A stretch of DNA of 64,000 bases from Atriophallophorus winterbourni (taxonomy: Eukaryota > Platyhelminthes > Trematoda > Plagiorchiida > Microphallidae), in the NCBI GenBank assembly GCA_013407085.1, contig JACCGJ010001753.1, positions 1-64,000 on the forward strand, given 5' to 3'. Below are positions 11,567 through 23,861 of this stretch, piece by piece. Position 1 is the first letter of the stretch, and each line of letters starts with the position of its first letter. The position numbers and the translations under genes are program-made. The notes under the pieces are model-generated. The model made no database searches, was not told where the DNA came from, and saw only the letters and a program-made list of their open reading frames with translations.

Positions 11567-11935
11567 TGTAGCAAGTTGTAATTTCACTCTCTTTCTAATT
11601 GTATTTCCATTTCCATCTATGCTTGTTTAAATCAACGATTATTCAATAATATACTTTTTTTCCGCGCTCGTTCCTCTTCTGCTTGGTTTCCGTGGTGCTG
11701 TATTATTACGTGTTTGCGAATCATGACGGCTAACAGCAAAATTATCTTGTCGCCACATTTTCAGCTTCGTCAATTATTATTGCCGATCAACACGACTCAC
11801 TGGAATTTGGAGCTTTAATAAGTTTGTGTGCGGATATTTGCATTGAACATTGAATTTTCACTTATCGTGAGTTTGTTCCTTTGTCCGTTTTTACTATAAC
11901 ATTTTCCTGTTATATTTTTAAATTTATCCACTACA
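11567..11935 (+). repeat. 3' LTR of gypsy element
   Basis: Opens TGTAG and closes CTACA. Same length as the 5' LTR (369 bp) and alignable throughout. Confidence 0.93.
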
Positions 11936-13684
11936 ACCTCATATGAGCTCTCAAGCATTTCCTCATGACTCGCATAATTTGCTTGACAATTTCAGTTTGC
12001 TGCGCACGCTTGGGTCCCAGGTTCTTATCGTCGGCGATTTTAACCTACCACATATATCTTGGCTGAACCAATGCTGTTCATCTGATAAGATGTCTGAGGA
12101 CTTCATGGAATAAACTCACATGCATGCCATGAATGAACATGTAAATGAGCCCACAAGGTTCTGTCAGGACTGCTCAACTTCGATTCTGGATCTCATTATC
12201 TGTTTAAGCGGAAAAGAGGTTCTCAAGGTCGATTATCTCACTCCACTAGGAAAAAGTGGTCACGTTGTGATCAGCTTCCAACTAGTACTCAAATATGACA
12301 AACCTCCTCCGAAACTGAGGCGCAATTTTAATCGTGTAGACTGAGAAGTTGTTTCAGAGGAAGCTAAAAAGATCTTGTCTCAATTTGCAGGTGATGATAT
12401 AGCAACAAACGGGCAGCTTATACACCACTGTCTGTCTACCTTACAAGATAGGTTTGCTCCGTTGTTGCACATCAAGCAACGCAACAAGCCACAGCGGTGG
12501 ACAACTTGCGATTCGACGGGTGATTAGAATGCGGAGCCGTGCCTGGGAAACATACAAAATCTTCTCAGACACAACGGTCCTTGACAAGCTATAAAATGGT
12601 CAGAAATAAGGCGGTGGGAATCCAACGCAAACCAAAACGTCAATTTGAATCATGGTTGGCACGCAATATAAAGCAGTGCCCGAAGCGTTACTATAACTAT
12701 ACCCAATCCAAAGTCAAAACGCTCGATTGGATTGACAACCTTCAGCAGTAAAACGGACACCATTATTCTCAGTTTCAAAATAGGCCTCGGCCTTTCTCAA
12801 ACATTTCCAGTCTATTCAGAGGCTTAATCGCCAAATAGATCCGCTTAACATGCCAGCCTTCAAAAGGTCAGATATCGTTACTGCACTCGAGGAGTTATCC
12901 TTCACTGATAATGAAGTTGAACATGCTCTTGCGGCAACTAACCCCCATAAATCTGCTGGGTAGACGACATTCACCCTCAAATTATAAAGAACCTGGCGCC
13001 AATACTAGCAGAACCTGTGGGTCATCTTCCTAACGCTTCCTTGCAAAATGGATATATTCCGAGTAATTTGAAGCTGGATAATGTGATTCCAATACATAAA
13101 GGTGGCAGTCGATCCTCAGCTTGTAAGTACTGACCTATAAGTCTTACTAGCATCCAATATGTAAAATCTTAGAGAAACTTATTACGGATAGGATCTGTCG
13201 CCATTTAGTTGATTGCTCGTTGATGAACTCTACTCAGCACGGCTTCCTTAAAGGAAAGTTGTGCCTAACAAACCACTTGTGTTTTCTTAATCAGGTCATC
13301 ATGAGACTAGATAAGAGCCAACAAGTTGAAGCTTTTTACTTTGACTTGTGCAAGGCCTTTGATCCGGTAAACCACAGATTGCTTGCAACCAAACATGGAT
13401 ATATGAGTATCGATGGTCTCTTGAAGAAAGGGATAATAGGCTTCTTAAGCAATAGATTCTTTCGCGCCAGGATAGGCAGTACATATTCTTTGAAAGTGAA
13501 AGTTGTTAGTGGAGTCCCACAGGGTTTCATACTCGGACCGCTACTTTCCCTCATTTTCTTTGATGATTTGACAGCGTCGCTTAGTTATCCCTGCTGTATC
13601 TTTGCGTATGATGTCAAGTTTATCGGATCAGTGGATAAATAGGATCTTCTTGAGGATATAGAAAAGCTCATCATGTGGTCTGCT
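11936..13684 (+). pseudogene. CR1-like element J1, endonuclease and RT palm
   Basis: The apurinic-type endonuclease is recognised by LIVGDFNLPHISW (GDFN at 12033-12044) and the later STSILDLIICL motif. RT follows, with AFYFDLCKAFDPVNHRLL, SGVPQGFILGPLL and the active-site box at 13601-13612. That box reads F-A-Y-D instead of F-A-D-D, so a metal-binding Asp is lost. Stops and frameshifts occur throughout. Coding stops in mid-RT at 13684 after KLIMWSA, and the matching continuation TWDLPVNFTKSYILS is at 15491, so J2 was inserted here. The 5' edge coincides with the gypsy LTR. Confidence 0.87.
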
Positions 13685-15490
13685 AAGATACCAGATGGTA
13701 TTCACTCGATTATGCTAAAGAATCTTGCCCCAGTGCTTACAGAACACTTATGCAAGCTCTTCAATCCATGCTTGAACATGGAAGTGGTTCCTAGTGAGTG
13801 GAAAGAAGCTATAATCGTGCCAATACACGAGGTTGTTTGCAGATCAACTGTTGGTAACTATAGACCTGTCAGTCTGACTAGCATCGTCTCGAAAGTAATG
13901 GAAAAACTGCTGCGTGACAAAATCTGTCAGCGTCTTTGTCGGCATTTTTCTACTGAGTGTAACTCAGCAGGGATTTTTTAAGGGTAGATCCTGTCTGACA
14001 AACCTTCTTACTTTTCCCAATACTGCCACTAAAAAGATGGATGAAGGGAAGCCTGTCGAAGCCCTCTACCTAGACTTCAGCAAGGCTTTTTATTCCGTAA
14101 ATTACCACCTTCTGGAGATTAAGCTAGTAGAAAAAGGCATCCGGGGTAGTCTACTTGCCTGGATAAAGGCCTTTCTTAGAGGTAGGAGATTCCGATTTAG
14201 AGTAGGATCTTCGCTGTCGAATCAAACCGACGTGATCAGTGGTGTACCCCAAGGTTCGGTACATCGTCCTCATTTATTCCTGATTTTCATCGATATCTTG
14301 TCCTCTGCATTGAAGTGCCCATGCTTCATTTTCGCGGATGATGTAAAATTCATCGGATCAACGGATGAAGATACCTTGATGCACGACCTTCAGCGGGTCA
14401 TAAACTGGTCACACCAGTGGTATCTCCCACTGAACCTAGATAAGAGCCAACTCTTGTCAGCACTGGTTGATAAGATTTCAGTTCAGGTGTCGGGCAATTC
14501 TCTCACTGTTAGCGCCACACAGCGTGTTAAGGATTTAGGAGTACTAGTTAGGACTGACTTCAAATGGGAGGACCAATGCGCCGCTGCAGCTCAACGTGCT
14601 CGCAAAGTTCTCTTTCGGCTGATATCTGTGTTATCCAGCAGAAGACCCGAAGCATTCCTGCCCCTTTACAAGGCATTAGTTCGGCCGCATTTAGAATATT
14701 GTGTCCAGGCGTGGTGCTCTCACTACAAAAAGATATCGTTCAACTCGAAAGCGTACAGCGTCTCGCAATTCGTATGATTGAGGTTCAGCGAGGGAAACCT
14801 TACGCTGCACGCCTGAAGTCCCTAGATCTTTTCTCACTTACGCGCCGTCGTTTGAGAGGTGACCTAATTGAAACCTTCAAGATCTTGAAGGGGTTATTTG
14901 GCGTTATCATGACCGACTTATTTGTCTTCAGTCCCGAACTGGTCACCCGGGGCCATTCACTCAAACTTGCTAAGGAGCGATGTAGACTATACTCCAGGAA
15001 AAACGTTATGAGCCTCAGGGTGGTAAATCTCTGGAACCGGCTTCAAGAAAAACTTATATCCCGCAGTTCTGCCGCAAGTTTAAGGCAGGGTTTAGACCGC
15101 ATCTGGGGTAGGCTTTTTCCTGAATTCTCCCCCTAATTTTTATGCAAGATTAGGTAGTTCACCATTTTTAGCGTTGTTTGGTAAGTATGTAATTGCTATA
15201 GTTCTGTTTGTTCAATACACAACTTTTCTTTAGCTGACCTCTCACCGTACTGGTGAAGAGAAATGTATTCTTATCTTTCTAGCATCATTCATAACGAGGT
15301 GCTTCCTAAATACAACCCGGATAATCCCTTGGCATCGCGATCGTCGAGGATATCCAAATCACAATAAGAATAAACGCTTCGGCAACGATGGTTGCTCCTC
15401 TGCAGCTTTCCACCGAAATAAATTCTAGACGCTCGATTGGCTCGTTCGCCACTTACTGTCCTGTGCAACGGAACTGAACTGAACTGAACT
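13685..15490 (+). mobile_element. CR1-like element J2, 5'-truncated, nested in J1
   Basis: Starts in the RT fingers (PDGIHSIMLKNLAPVL) and runs through YRPVSLTSIVSK, ALYLDFSKAF, ISGVPQGSV and an intact FADD (14331-14342) to the thumb and C-terminus ending at 15136. A frameshift near 13975 and another near 14730 break it into three frames, but most of the protein is readable. The 3' UTR is about 350 bp and ends in four perfect GAACT repeats (15471-15490). J1 coding sequence resumes at the next base. The target duplication is at most CTA, consistent with CR1-type insertion. Confidence 0.9.
15471..15490 (+). repeat. (GAACT)4 tail of element J2
   Basis: Four exact pentamers mark the 3' terminus of the nested element. 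A degraded form ends J1 near 16445, and the complement occurs at 5085-5108. Confidence 0.9.
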
Positions 15491-16445
15491 ACATGGGATC
15501 TACCAGTTAACTTCACTAAAAGCTATATCTTGTCTAAAGTCATCAAGAAGCTGGAAGATGCTAGACCTAATGGTATACTTGAGATAAATGGGATGCCGAA
15601 AGATCGTGACTTATGTATAGTGCTTTCAGCCGACTTTTATTGGGTTGATCAATGTGCAGCTGCTGCACAACGCGCTAAAAGCGAGCTTTTTCGCCTTCGA
15701 TCAGTTTTATCATGCAGGTCCTTAAAGGTTTTCATACCATTATACAAAGCGGTCGTGAGAACACATCTCGAGTATTGCGTTTAATTATGGTCACCTTATT
15801 TGGAAAAATATATTGCTAAGCTTGAAGGTGTTCAACGCCTAGCTACTCGTATGACTGTAGGCAATCAGGTAGGTCGTACGAGGAACGATTGCTGAGTCTA
15901 GATCACTTCTTACTGAAAAGAAGGCGGCTACGCGGGGACCTGATTGAAACCTTTAAAATTATGACAGGTTTCAGTACTATTCATCCAAATGAAAAGTATG
16001 CTCTGTCGCCAAGTGTGAGTACTCAAGACCACCCATTAAAACTGACCAAGCGGCATGTCAGGTGAAATGTTCGTAAGTAATTCTTTAGTGAAAGGGTGGT
16101 AAATTACTGAAATCGTCATCTTAAAGAAGTTGTTGGTTTTACTTCTGTAGGGGGTATCAAGATTGGACTCGACTCTGTGTGGCCTACATTATTTCCTGAT
16201 TTTTATCTGTAAGTGAATAGCTGGTATGATCTTCATATTGTCTTTAGAACGCACTAATGTCTCTCCCCACTTATTGGTGAAAGGAGATTTTCTTTCGCAT
16301 TCCAGATTACTCTCATATTAGATGATATTTATGAAGACATTGTTTGAAGTGGTGGACGCTCTTCTGTGGCATACCACCGAAAGAAATCTGGATGTTTCAT
16401 TGGCTCGTTAGCCACTTACTGTCCTGTGCAAACTGTACTGAACAG
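15491..16445 (+). pseudogene. CR1-like element J1, thumb and 3' end
   Basis: Continuation of J1 after the J2 insertion. It opens with WDLPVNFTKSYILS, aligning with WYLPLNLDKSQLLS in J2 exactly where J1 left off. It carries DQCAAAAQRAKSELFRL and the FIPLYKAVVRTHLEYCV segment, then a stop at 15782 and frameshifts. The 3' UTR (16370-16445) shares the GCTCGTTAGCCACTTACTG type sequence with J2 (15450-15470) and ends in degraded ACTGAACAGAACC repeats. Confidence 0.85.
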
Positions 16446-16689
16446 AACCAGTGACATCGACAAGTTCAAAAAATCATATGAAATAAGTAGTATAACGAAG
16501 GCTAAATACCACTGTACATTTAAATTGAGCGCACTTCATCTTTGTTCACCTTTTCCTTTCAAACTTGATTCGAATGAATGACGCCATCCAAAATATAAGA
16601 TTACTAATACGATTTTTGTTCTGTGATCAAAGACGATGTGGTTCGAAAGACAAAACCGTCGCAGTCATCATTAAACACAACTAGAACCC

Positions 16690-17197
16690 AACGAAAGTCA
16701 TGGCCGTGGGTGGGATTGGGGATAAGCTCCCATTCTGTATAAAATGCTCCCATATGGCGTGCGTCTCAAATAGCCTATAACAACCAAGTCCAGATTCTAG
16801 CCTGCCCGAGTGGCTTCCCGAATTCGGTGGAACTGCTTCTACCAACAAAAGAAGGATTGAGGGCGAGTGACTAGCGCCTGAGAAGCAGTTTGCTTCTGGC
16901 AGATGAAGTTCGTTAGCCTGGGAGGAAAACCCTAATTTTAAACCTCCGCTGCCTTGCGGGATACCCGATCGCGGGAAAGGCTTTGGGAGAAAACCTTGAG
17001 AAAAAATATGGAGCAGAGTCTCGAAGACAGTTAGTTGGTGCATACCACCTCTTACTTGCTACTCTCTGCTGCCTTACAGGTCGCACTTGGTTGTGCAGAG
17101 GCTATAGAAGCTGACTCGAACCCAAATTCCAAAGATCCTTCATTAAAGATGATTTATCTTCCAGGAGGAGATACTCGCACAAAATTAAAAGTAAGTA
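16690..17197 (+). mobile_element. Short non-autonomous element: RTE leader joined to a second tail
   Basis: Positions 16690-17035 are collinear with the reverse complement of 35110-34790, the leader of the RTE element: shared blocks include GGGGATAAGCTCC, ACAACCAAGTCCAG and GGAACTGCTTCTAC. Positions 17070-17197 instead match the reverse of 22240-22015 (CTGCTGCCTT, GCACTTGG, ACTCGAAC) and end in AAAAGTAAGTAAGT. It has no coding capacity, so it resembles a non-autonomous derivative with an autonomous partner's 5' end. Confidence 0.7.
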
Positions 17198-20100
17198 AGT
17201 GCTGGTAGGAGGAGTGTCCCACAAGAGATGTGAGACAAAGATCACCACGCTATTTAAGAATAATGATGAATGATGCGACAGCAACACTTTGAGGTTTGAA
17301 ATCCCCGGTTATTTATTTTATTCCAACTGTTATGCCATGCCCAATTGTGTTAACAACGTTGGCTTTCAGTTCACTTTCGGTACAAATTCTCTTCAAAAAA
17401 TATATCCATGCTTATTTTAATTGAAAAATATTGAAAAATTCATGCTTTGAATCGTAGTTTTGAATTAATTTGTTTGTTCATGTTAAGTTTTGAAAACGGA
17501 GAATAGTTGTCTTGATGCAAACTGAATATTATTTGCTGAGTCTGTCTTACACACAATCGTCACCCAATAAATCTGGTTGCCCGTTATACCTTAATTATTT
17601 ATAACTGAATTCGTTTATTCAGTTTGAGAGATTGCATAATTTGAAGTGTATAGTACATCACACAATCCAAAATAATAATTAAATATGACGTTTTAATTAT
17701 CAAATTAAGTTAACTGTTTGCAAATGATGTTTTTATTCAATCATGAGCAAGAATTATTTGGCTGTTAAATATATTATCTTTATAAACCACTTGCAAAATG
17801 GAAAATTTCGCAATAAGTTTATACATATTAATAAACCGAGCTTATTTAAGACAGTTGGTAAACCGTTTTTATATTATTTTAATTTTTATTATGACTTTTC
17901 ACATTACAAGTATAATTCATTTTACTTTTATTCAAATCGTCAATAATAATGTCATTAGAGACCATTTTTATCTACATTTCAGTGCACCACCAGCTATAAC
18001 ATACATTTAATTCTCGTCAAGTTAACCAAATCGTAGTGTATAATATATACACAATAACAGGGCTTTTTTCGAAAAATCAAAGGATTACGCTGAAATTTCA
18101 CGAACTTAAGAATAAAAATTCGATAAGATGGTATTCTAATTCAATAAACGTTTTTAATTGCACACCACGCTTGCCTAAGAATTTCGAAAAGAATTGTGTC
18201 CGAAGCACATAGTACGATCTTTGTAATTCAAATATTTCAATTATCTAGTTATACTTAACCACATTCCGTATATAACTAACATTTTCTTCCTGAAGTTGGA
18301 CCTTGTAATTTCAACACAAAACTTCTAAAGCTTCCAAGGTTAACCCGATTCTGCGCGGTCATTTCATTTCCGCTGCGTGCCTCTGATATAAATGACGCAG
18401 ATCATTATTTAAATTTTTAAAAGTATCCGTTTGAGCAATTTTGAAATGCGATGAAGTATTTGCTTAGAAAGCTCTACACATCAGAGAATAAACATTTACG
18501 AATTATCGGTTATTAAGTTATGGCTATCTATAATTACCAACGTATTCACGATAACTTAAATTGTCAACGTCGTAAGAATTTTTTGTGTGCAGTATAAAAA
18601 TTATTCGTAAAAAAATCACTGCGAATTTGTTGAATTACCCAATGTTGTTTTCCTACAAATAGCATAGTTCTCCGAATTCTATCAAAGTTTATGATCGTTT
18701 CGTGCACTACTCGGAGATAATAATTGTTATGGATTTTTTCAATCACATTAATAGCTGTTTTATTAACTACAATGGGAATAAAAATTATGTTTTGGAACAT
18801 AGCTTACTTATAATTTGGAATTAATGCCTGTCATGTCAACAAAATGATTGAAAAAATTCAAAGATTACAAGCGAGATAAATGGCTTGCTGTCTGCCATTA
18901 CAAAGCGATTGGAGAAACCAAATGTGGAAAATTTGATCTCTTGTTATGAGTAGTTAATAATCCACAACAGAATCGTCAGATTTCGAAAAGATATTACAAA
19001 GAATATATTCTGCTGCTACAAGCTCATGAGGAAAGAGTAAAAACGATCAAGTGCTTGGTAAACCACGTTAAATATCTAATGTTTATTTGTTGAGACTAGT
19101 AACTTCAACACCTTGAAATATCACCCCGTGAATGAGTTTTTTTAAACCAGTCATCGTATGTGCCAGATGGTTTGATACAGAAAAAGCTAATACAGACATT
19201 ATTGATTCTAACCGATAAACTGTGCATATCGTCTTTTTGTATGGACGGATCCAGCGTTTAAGCTTCGGTTTATAATTAACAGAACCTATTCAAATAATAA
19301 TATGAAATGAATATAGAAATTCGCATTTTAAACTAGAACATTTCAAAAGTGCAGGCAATTACGCTATAGTAAAATAATGAAACCACTGTATTTCTCTATG
19401 ATCTCTTTATTGGTTGTCTTGCCCGAAATAATTTTGGTTTCAGTGGATTGATGTGGGAACGGTTCGAGCGACATTTTCAGAAACGTGAGCAGATAAATAA
19501 CGTCATGAGTTTCTGAACGCCATGCAACCGACCATAAATATGGTCGGTCAAACGAGCTCCATGTATGAGAAGCTCGAAGTGAACTGGTTGGCACGGAATC
19601 AATTGATAAATCAGTTTGAATTCACAATTGGTACGGAAAGCTGAAGGACAGTGTTGTGGTTATGAAATTCGCTTATATAAAATAACCGTCTGTTTTAATC
19701 GTTGTCATTCACGTAATAATCACTTTGTCAAATTGGCGTTATCTCATTTTATACGATATTTAGGTAAACGTGATTATCCTTAGAAAAGTTGAACTCGGGG
19801 AGGAACTTAGATCCAATCTAGATGTGAACATGTAACGCGAAATGTGACGTAGCCAACGTTGCATCAAGTGCCCTAGACACCTATGTTCTGAAGATATTAG
19901 ACGTTGGAGCAAGAAACGTGATTAAACTTAAATTGACCTCTGCTATGCTCAAAGTTCTACATGTGAATTAAATGCTCCCTTGATGGTTCGTGAAACTGAT
20001 ATTTTGATGATTCTCGATGATTCTAGCTAGATTTAAGTTAACAAGCATCTCACGAGGCTAATACCAGTTGTGGCTTTGCAATAATATACCAGGATATATT

Positions 20101-22014
20101 ACCACATATTTCGTCAAAAGGACTTCGAATTCCCAAGTAACATCGTGCAGCACAAATGGCGATTAAAATAACTATGGCAACATGCGTCGAATTCATTGAG
20201 AGCATGTATTGCTCCTACTAAATAACAGAACGCAAAACATTAGCACGGAATTTACCACTCCAATTGCATTCCGTCTAATACCCTTTGGTGAAGAATCATC
20301 GACTAACCCAATGTGATTAGTCAAAAGTTCAAAGCCAAATCGAACCACAAGCGAATCTATTTTTGTGAACACGTGTATAGTTTCGTGCTGCAATAGGCAC
20401 TGATTTTGTACAATTGGCGTTAAATTTTGCGATTTCTGTCTCAATTCGTTGGAGCGGTGTTGAGGAATAGAGCCTTGTAAGCAACACTATAGTTCAATGA
20501 AGATAGGGAGTTGATCACGTTGTCTCACCTGATGAATGTGAATCAACATGCTTTACAGACATTATTTTCCACAAAATCATTGGTATAAAAGTTTGTACAG
20601 ATCTCCTAACCTGAGCGACGATTTGACAACCGACGTAAACTAATAATTTACAAGAAGATTTCTTTCAATTGAGTATAAGGCTTGCTGGGCGTTACATCAG
20701 TAGTAATTCTAACAACTGCTCTTTATCGATATCGCTATGCACTTTATATGAGCCATTTACATGATAAAAACTGTTACGTTATTGGTGATCTCTGCATCCC
20801 TGATATGCTAATAACAGTCACTCTCACTTTCGAGTACTATAAACAAGATAAATACGGTTTGAGACATATCTTTACATCACACAGAAAGTAGCTCTGCTGA
20901 CACTTGATATTCCAAGAACTATACTGTACAATTGCGTATCCCATACTTCTAGATCATTGAGTGTGATAAGCACTGTTTTTTAAAATAAATAAACATTTTG
21001 TACCGTCGACTCATACATCAAAGTTCAGCGATATTATGTAACTGCTGATAACTTTGCTCGGAAATTATGAGAATAAAAAAGGAAAATTTTAATTGTACGA
21101 TAAAACTCCGAGAATAATCGAATTTCTAATGCGTTTACTCGGCAAATAATAGTTCGATGAATCGTTCTAAATTTCTTTTGCAGGATTTGTATCTCTCCTC
21201 GAAATGAAGATGTTTGGATGAACGGCACGGAGTAATTCAGTGTAAAAATTCAATGTAAAAATACTGATCTTCAAGTAAAAAGGAACAGGACAATTAATAA
21301 ACTCAAGACCTGTGCCGACAGATGCCATCGAAATAAAATTTCAATTACAATTTTTCAATGTTATTGAATGTTATGAAGTCATTGATGCAACTCAGAATAT
21401 GAGCGAAACACTTGAGTTTATCGGTTGATATTTTTCGATAACTACTGGGGTACATAACAGTTTTTTTATTGATCATAGGAACATGTCTGTAAAACATTTT
21501 TGTGACTGAAATTTTACGATAACGTTATTTGAAGTTGTAAAGTAACCCGCCAATTTTAATCCGAGCAGGGATATAGCGACAAAATACAAAAAGAAACCAC
21601 TGAACCAGTTATCTAGGAAGTTGCGATGAAGTGCCCTACTTGAGGTACTTGTGTGCAAACTTTCTGAGCTGAATTTACATCAGGCTCAACACATTCTCGG
21701 AGGAATCTATTTCAATGTGTAAATCATCATAAAGATCTGTTTAAACATTTCGTCGAACAAATGTGTCGTCGTAAGTTGAAATCAAATTTTACACAAAATT
21801 CGATAGATTCGCATATCTCTCAGAGCGATTCCTGTTGTGGTCAATTAATGGATTACAAATTTTATATGATACATAGGCTTGATCGATTATGCATATTCCT
21901 AAGAATATGATACTGATGAGTAGTCACAGATTAATTCCATAATTCTTGCATCCGTGAATTTCTGAACACTTGTTTACCATACTTTTACTTTACTTTTACT
22001 TTTGTGCGGCTGGC
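17198..22014. other. Long AT-rich intergenic region
   Basis: No supported coding exon, RNA gene or known repeat. Short open frames lack motifs and splice signals in register. A small unrecognised gene could be missed. Confidence 0.5.
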
Positions 22015-22240
22015 TCCATGGGTGAATTAGCCGGCTTCATTGATGTCTCGCATTGAGACATCATCATGAAGTTTCTTAAGGATAGTGTACAAGTGATGTC
22101 CCCAGCACCACTTGGTGTTTGTTCGAGTACACCTCTCTAGCCTTTGCACAGCCAAGTGCAACCTACAAGGCAGCAGGGAGTTGGCAGATAAGCGCGCTGT
22201 GCGCCAGTTATCTAACACGACACTACTTATCAATTCTGAG
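22015..22240 (-). mobile_element. Truncated short retroelement with AAAGTA tail
   Basis: In reverse this reads CTGCTGCCTT, GCACTTGGCTGTGC and ACTCGAAC, as at 17070-17115, and ends CCGCACAAAAGTAAAAG followed by further AAAGTA-type repeats (21980-22010). The tail marks the 3' end. The 5' part, including the RTE-like leader of the other copy, is absent. No coding capacity. Confidence 0.6.
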
Positions 22241-22813
22241 AAAAGCGAAGGTTGAGAAGTAGGAACAATTTATTTACAGTGAATTTTACATCTTTACATA
22301 TATATCTAAATTTGGTAACCTCAATTTAAATGAATAAACCAATTTGTTTACGTTTACATAATGTATAAAAACGCATATTGCTACAACACGCATTGGCTCA
22401 CGCATAATGACTAATGCAAACCACGCCTATACAGTATTTCTTGATAGCACATATTTTTCTCTGCTCTTTAGCATCATTGAAAGTGCTTCCTTTTATATCC
22501 TTAGAGATTCTCAAGAGAAGTTTTAACGTTTATTTCCCATGTCTCGTAAACCGAAATTAGGTTATTAAACACTGGTGTATGTCGGAAACAACTATAATCG
22601 AAAAATGAGGTTTCATGATAAAATAATAATATTATTGAGATACACATAGACCAGCATTTTATTCGATTCATTTATAACTTGTAGTGGATATTATTCCACA
22701 CAGACATGACTTTGAATTGTAGCTTCAAAGAAAATATGTGTTTTTAAAATTTTCCCATTCCTAATACTTCCAGCGCATCTATAAACAAAGATATATCTGA
22801 TATAATCAGCGAT
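22241..22813. other. Intergenic, nothing recognised
   Basis: AT-rich spacer without supported features. Confidence 0.4.
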
Positions 22814-23512
22814 TTGTCTCGGAAAATCCAACACCTGAACGGAAGTCGAGGCCGTTCTAGCAGTAGAAAAAACAGCTTTCGAACACCGGATCAAACAGCC
22901 GAACACGAACACCCAACGTTTGCTACTTTCATCGTTGTTTCGGTGCAAAAGCCATTTTGCACGTCCCTATACAGTTTCAAAACACAACACGACAATCAGG
23001 AAAACCTAGGCCAGGCAGTATTGGCGGCAGCTCTTTCTTGTATTACCACCACCAGCATATTTTACGTCACTGACGGTTCGACAAAGATGCATTTCCTGAT
23101 AGACACGGCAGCTGAACTGACCGTCATCCCACCCACAAAATCAGAACGCAGACTACACTATCCATTGAACCTACCAGCAGCAAACGGTACTCGAATCACC
23201 ACATACGGCCACCGATCACCCTTCTCGATCCGGTCGGTCTGCGACGCAAATTGCGATCGATTATCATTTGTTACCGAAGTCGAATCCCATATTCTGGGAG
23301 CCGATTTACTCTCACACTTTAATATTTCAGTAAACACGAGTACCCCAAAACTCATTGACAATGTCACAAAGATCAACAACATCGACTGTTTGTTCAATTC
23401 AATCATACGAACTATTCGTGTCCTGATTCCTGATACTGCACTGAATTACACTTCTCTCATGACGGAATTTTCGGATAACTTTAAACCATTTGCATGTAAA
23501 AAAAATCGATAA
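22814..23512 (+). pseudogene. Gypsy (CsRn1-like) gag-pol junction remnant
   Basis: The open frame carries an aspartic protease: FLIDTAAELTVIPP, where the catalytic D-T-G has become D-T-A, followed later by HILGADLLSHFN. Upstream, near 22919, a shifted frame shows the nucleocapsid-like start C-Y-F-H-R-C-F-G-A-K-A; the first Cys and the His of the CHCC finger remain and the rest is decayed. The frame ends soon after the spacer that normally leads into RT, and no RT follows. This is a second, older gypsy insertion, distinct from 7174-11935. Confidence 0.82.
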
Positions 23513-23604
23513 ATCGATATACTTCTATAGGTAATCGAAATAAAACAACAATAATTGTTATTATATATATTACATCTGTGTATTGTGGAAAGTTGTGAGT
23601 AGGC

Positions 23605-23826
23605 ATGTTCGACAAACTTTTAAAACGTGGTAGGGATCTGACAACGAAGGTTAACGAACGCGCGAATAGTAATGCAGCACAATGGGCACGGAGTACTGGC
23701 TCCAAAATTTTGCATGCAAATCTGGGAAGCAACTTACAAAAATCACTCCAGTCTCTTAAATTAAGCAGACGAATAACAGACATTTTCGCGTACAAATTTG
23801 CGTTTGCCATATTATTTGCCGATTGA
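23605..23826 (+). CDS. Small unrecognised ORF, possible first exon
   Basis: A 73-residue frame whose first ~55 residues look protein-like: basic and amphipathic, with KRGRDLTTKVNERA and LGSNLQKSLQSLKLSR. The last part is less convincing, so the true exon may end near 23766. No family was recognised. It lies in a pocket between a gypsy remnant and the intact reverse ORF at 25528-24914. It could equally be chance. Confidence 0.25.
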   Translation: MFDKLLKRGRDLTTKVNERANSNAAQWARSTGSKILHANLGSNLQKSLQSLKLSRRITDIFAYKFAFAILFAD

Positions 23827-23861
23827 AGAAAAATTCTCAGTGTGCATAGTGTATCCATCAT

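Larger units (their letters stand above)
7174..11935 (+). mobile_element. Ty3/gypsy LTR retrotransposon, CsRn1-like, decayed
   Basis: Complete structure in order: 5' LTR, primer binding site, gag, protease, RT, RNase H, integrase, polypurine tract, 3' LTR. Total length is 4762 bp. The LTRs are 369 bp each and clearly homologous, with scattered substitutions and small indels. The flanks show ACC on both sides (7171-7173 and 11936-11938), extending to ACCT if the first LTR base is counted, a short possible target duplication. The CHCC nucleocapsid finger and the tRNA-Trp-like primer site identify the CsRn1 group known from liver flukes. Frameshifts in gag and stops in pol make it non-autonomous. 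Its 3' edge touches the endonuclease of a CR1-like element. Confidence 0.93.

Noticed and set aside
16681..17043. 120-codon reverse ORF as a gene
   Set aside because: It overlaps the RTE-leader-derived element; the same DNA in the RTE copy is non-coding leader.
20193..20444. Reverse ORF as a pol remnant
   Set aside because: Some RT-like words but no ordered motifs in any frame.
21905..21930. CTGATGAG near 21914 as a hammerhead core
   Set aside because: No GAAA, stem II or stem I partner follows.
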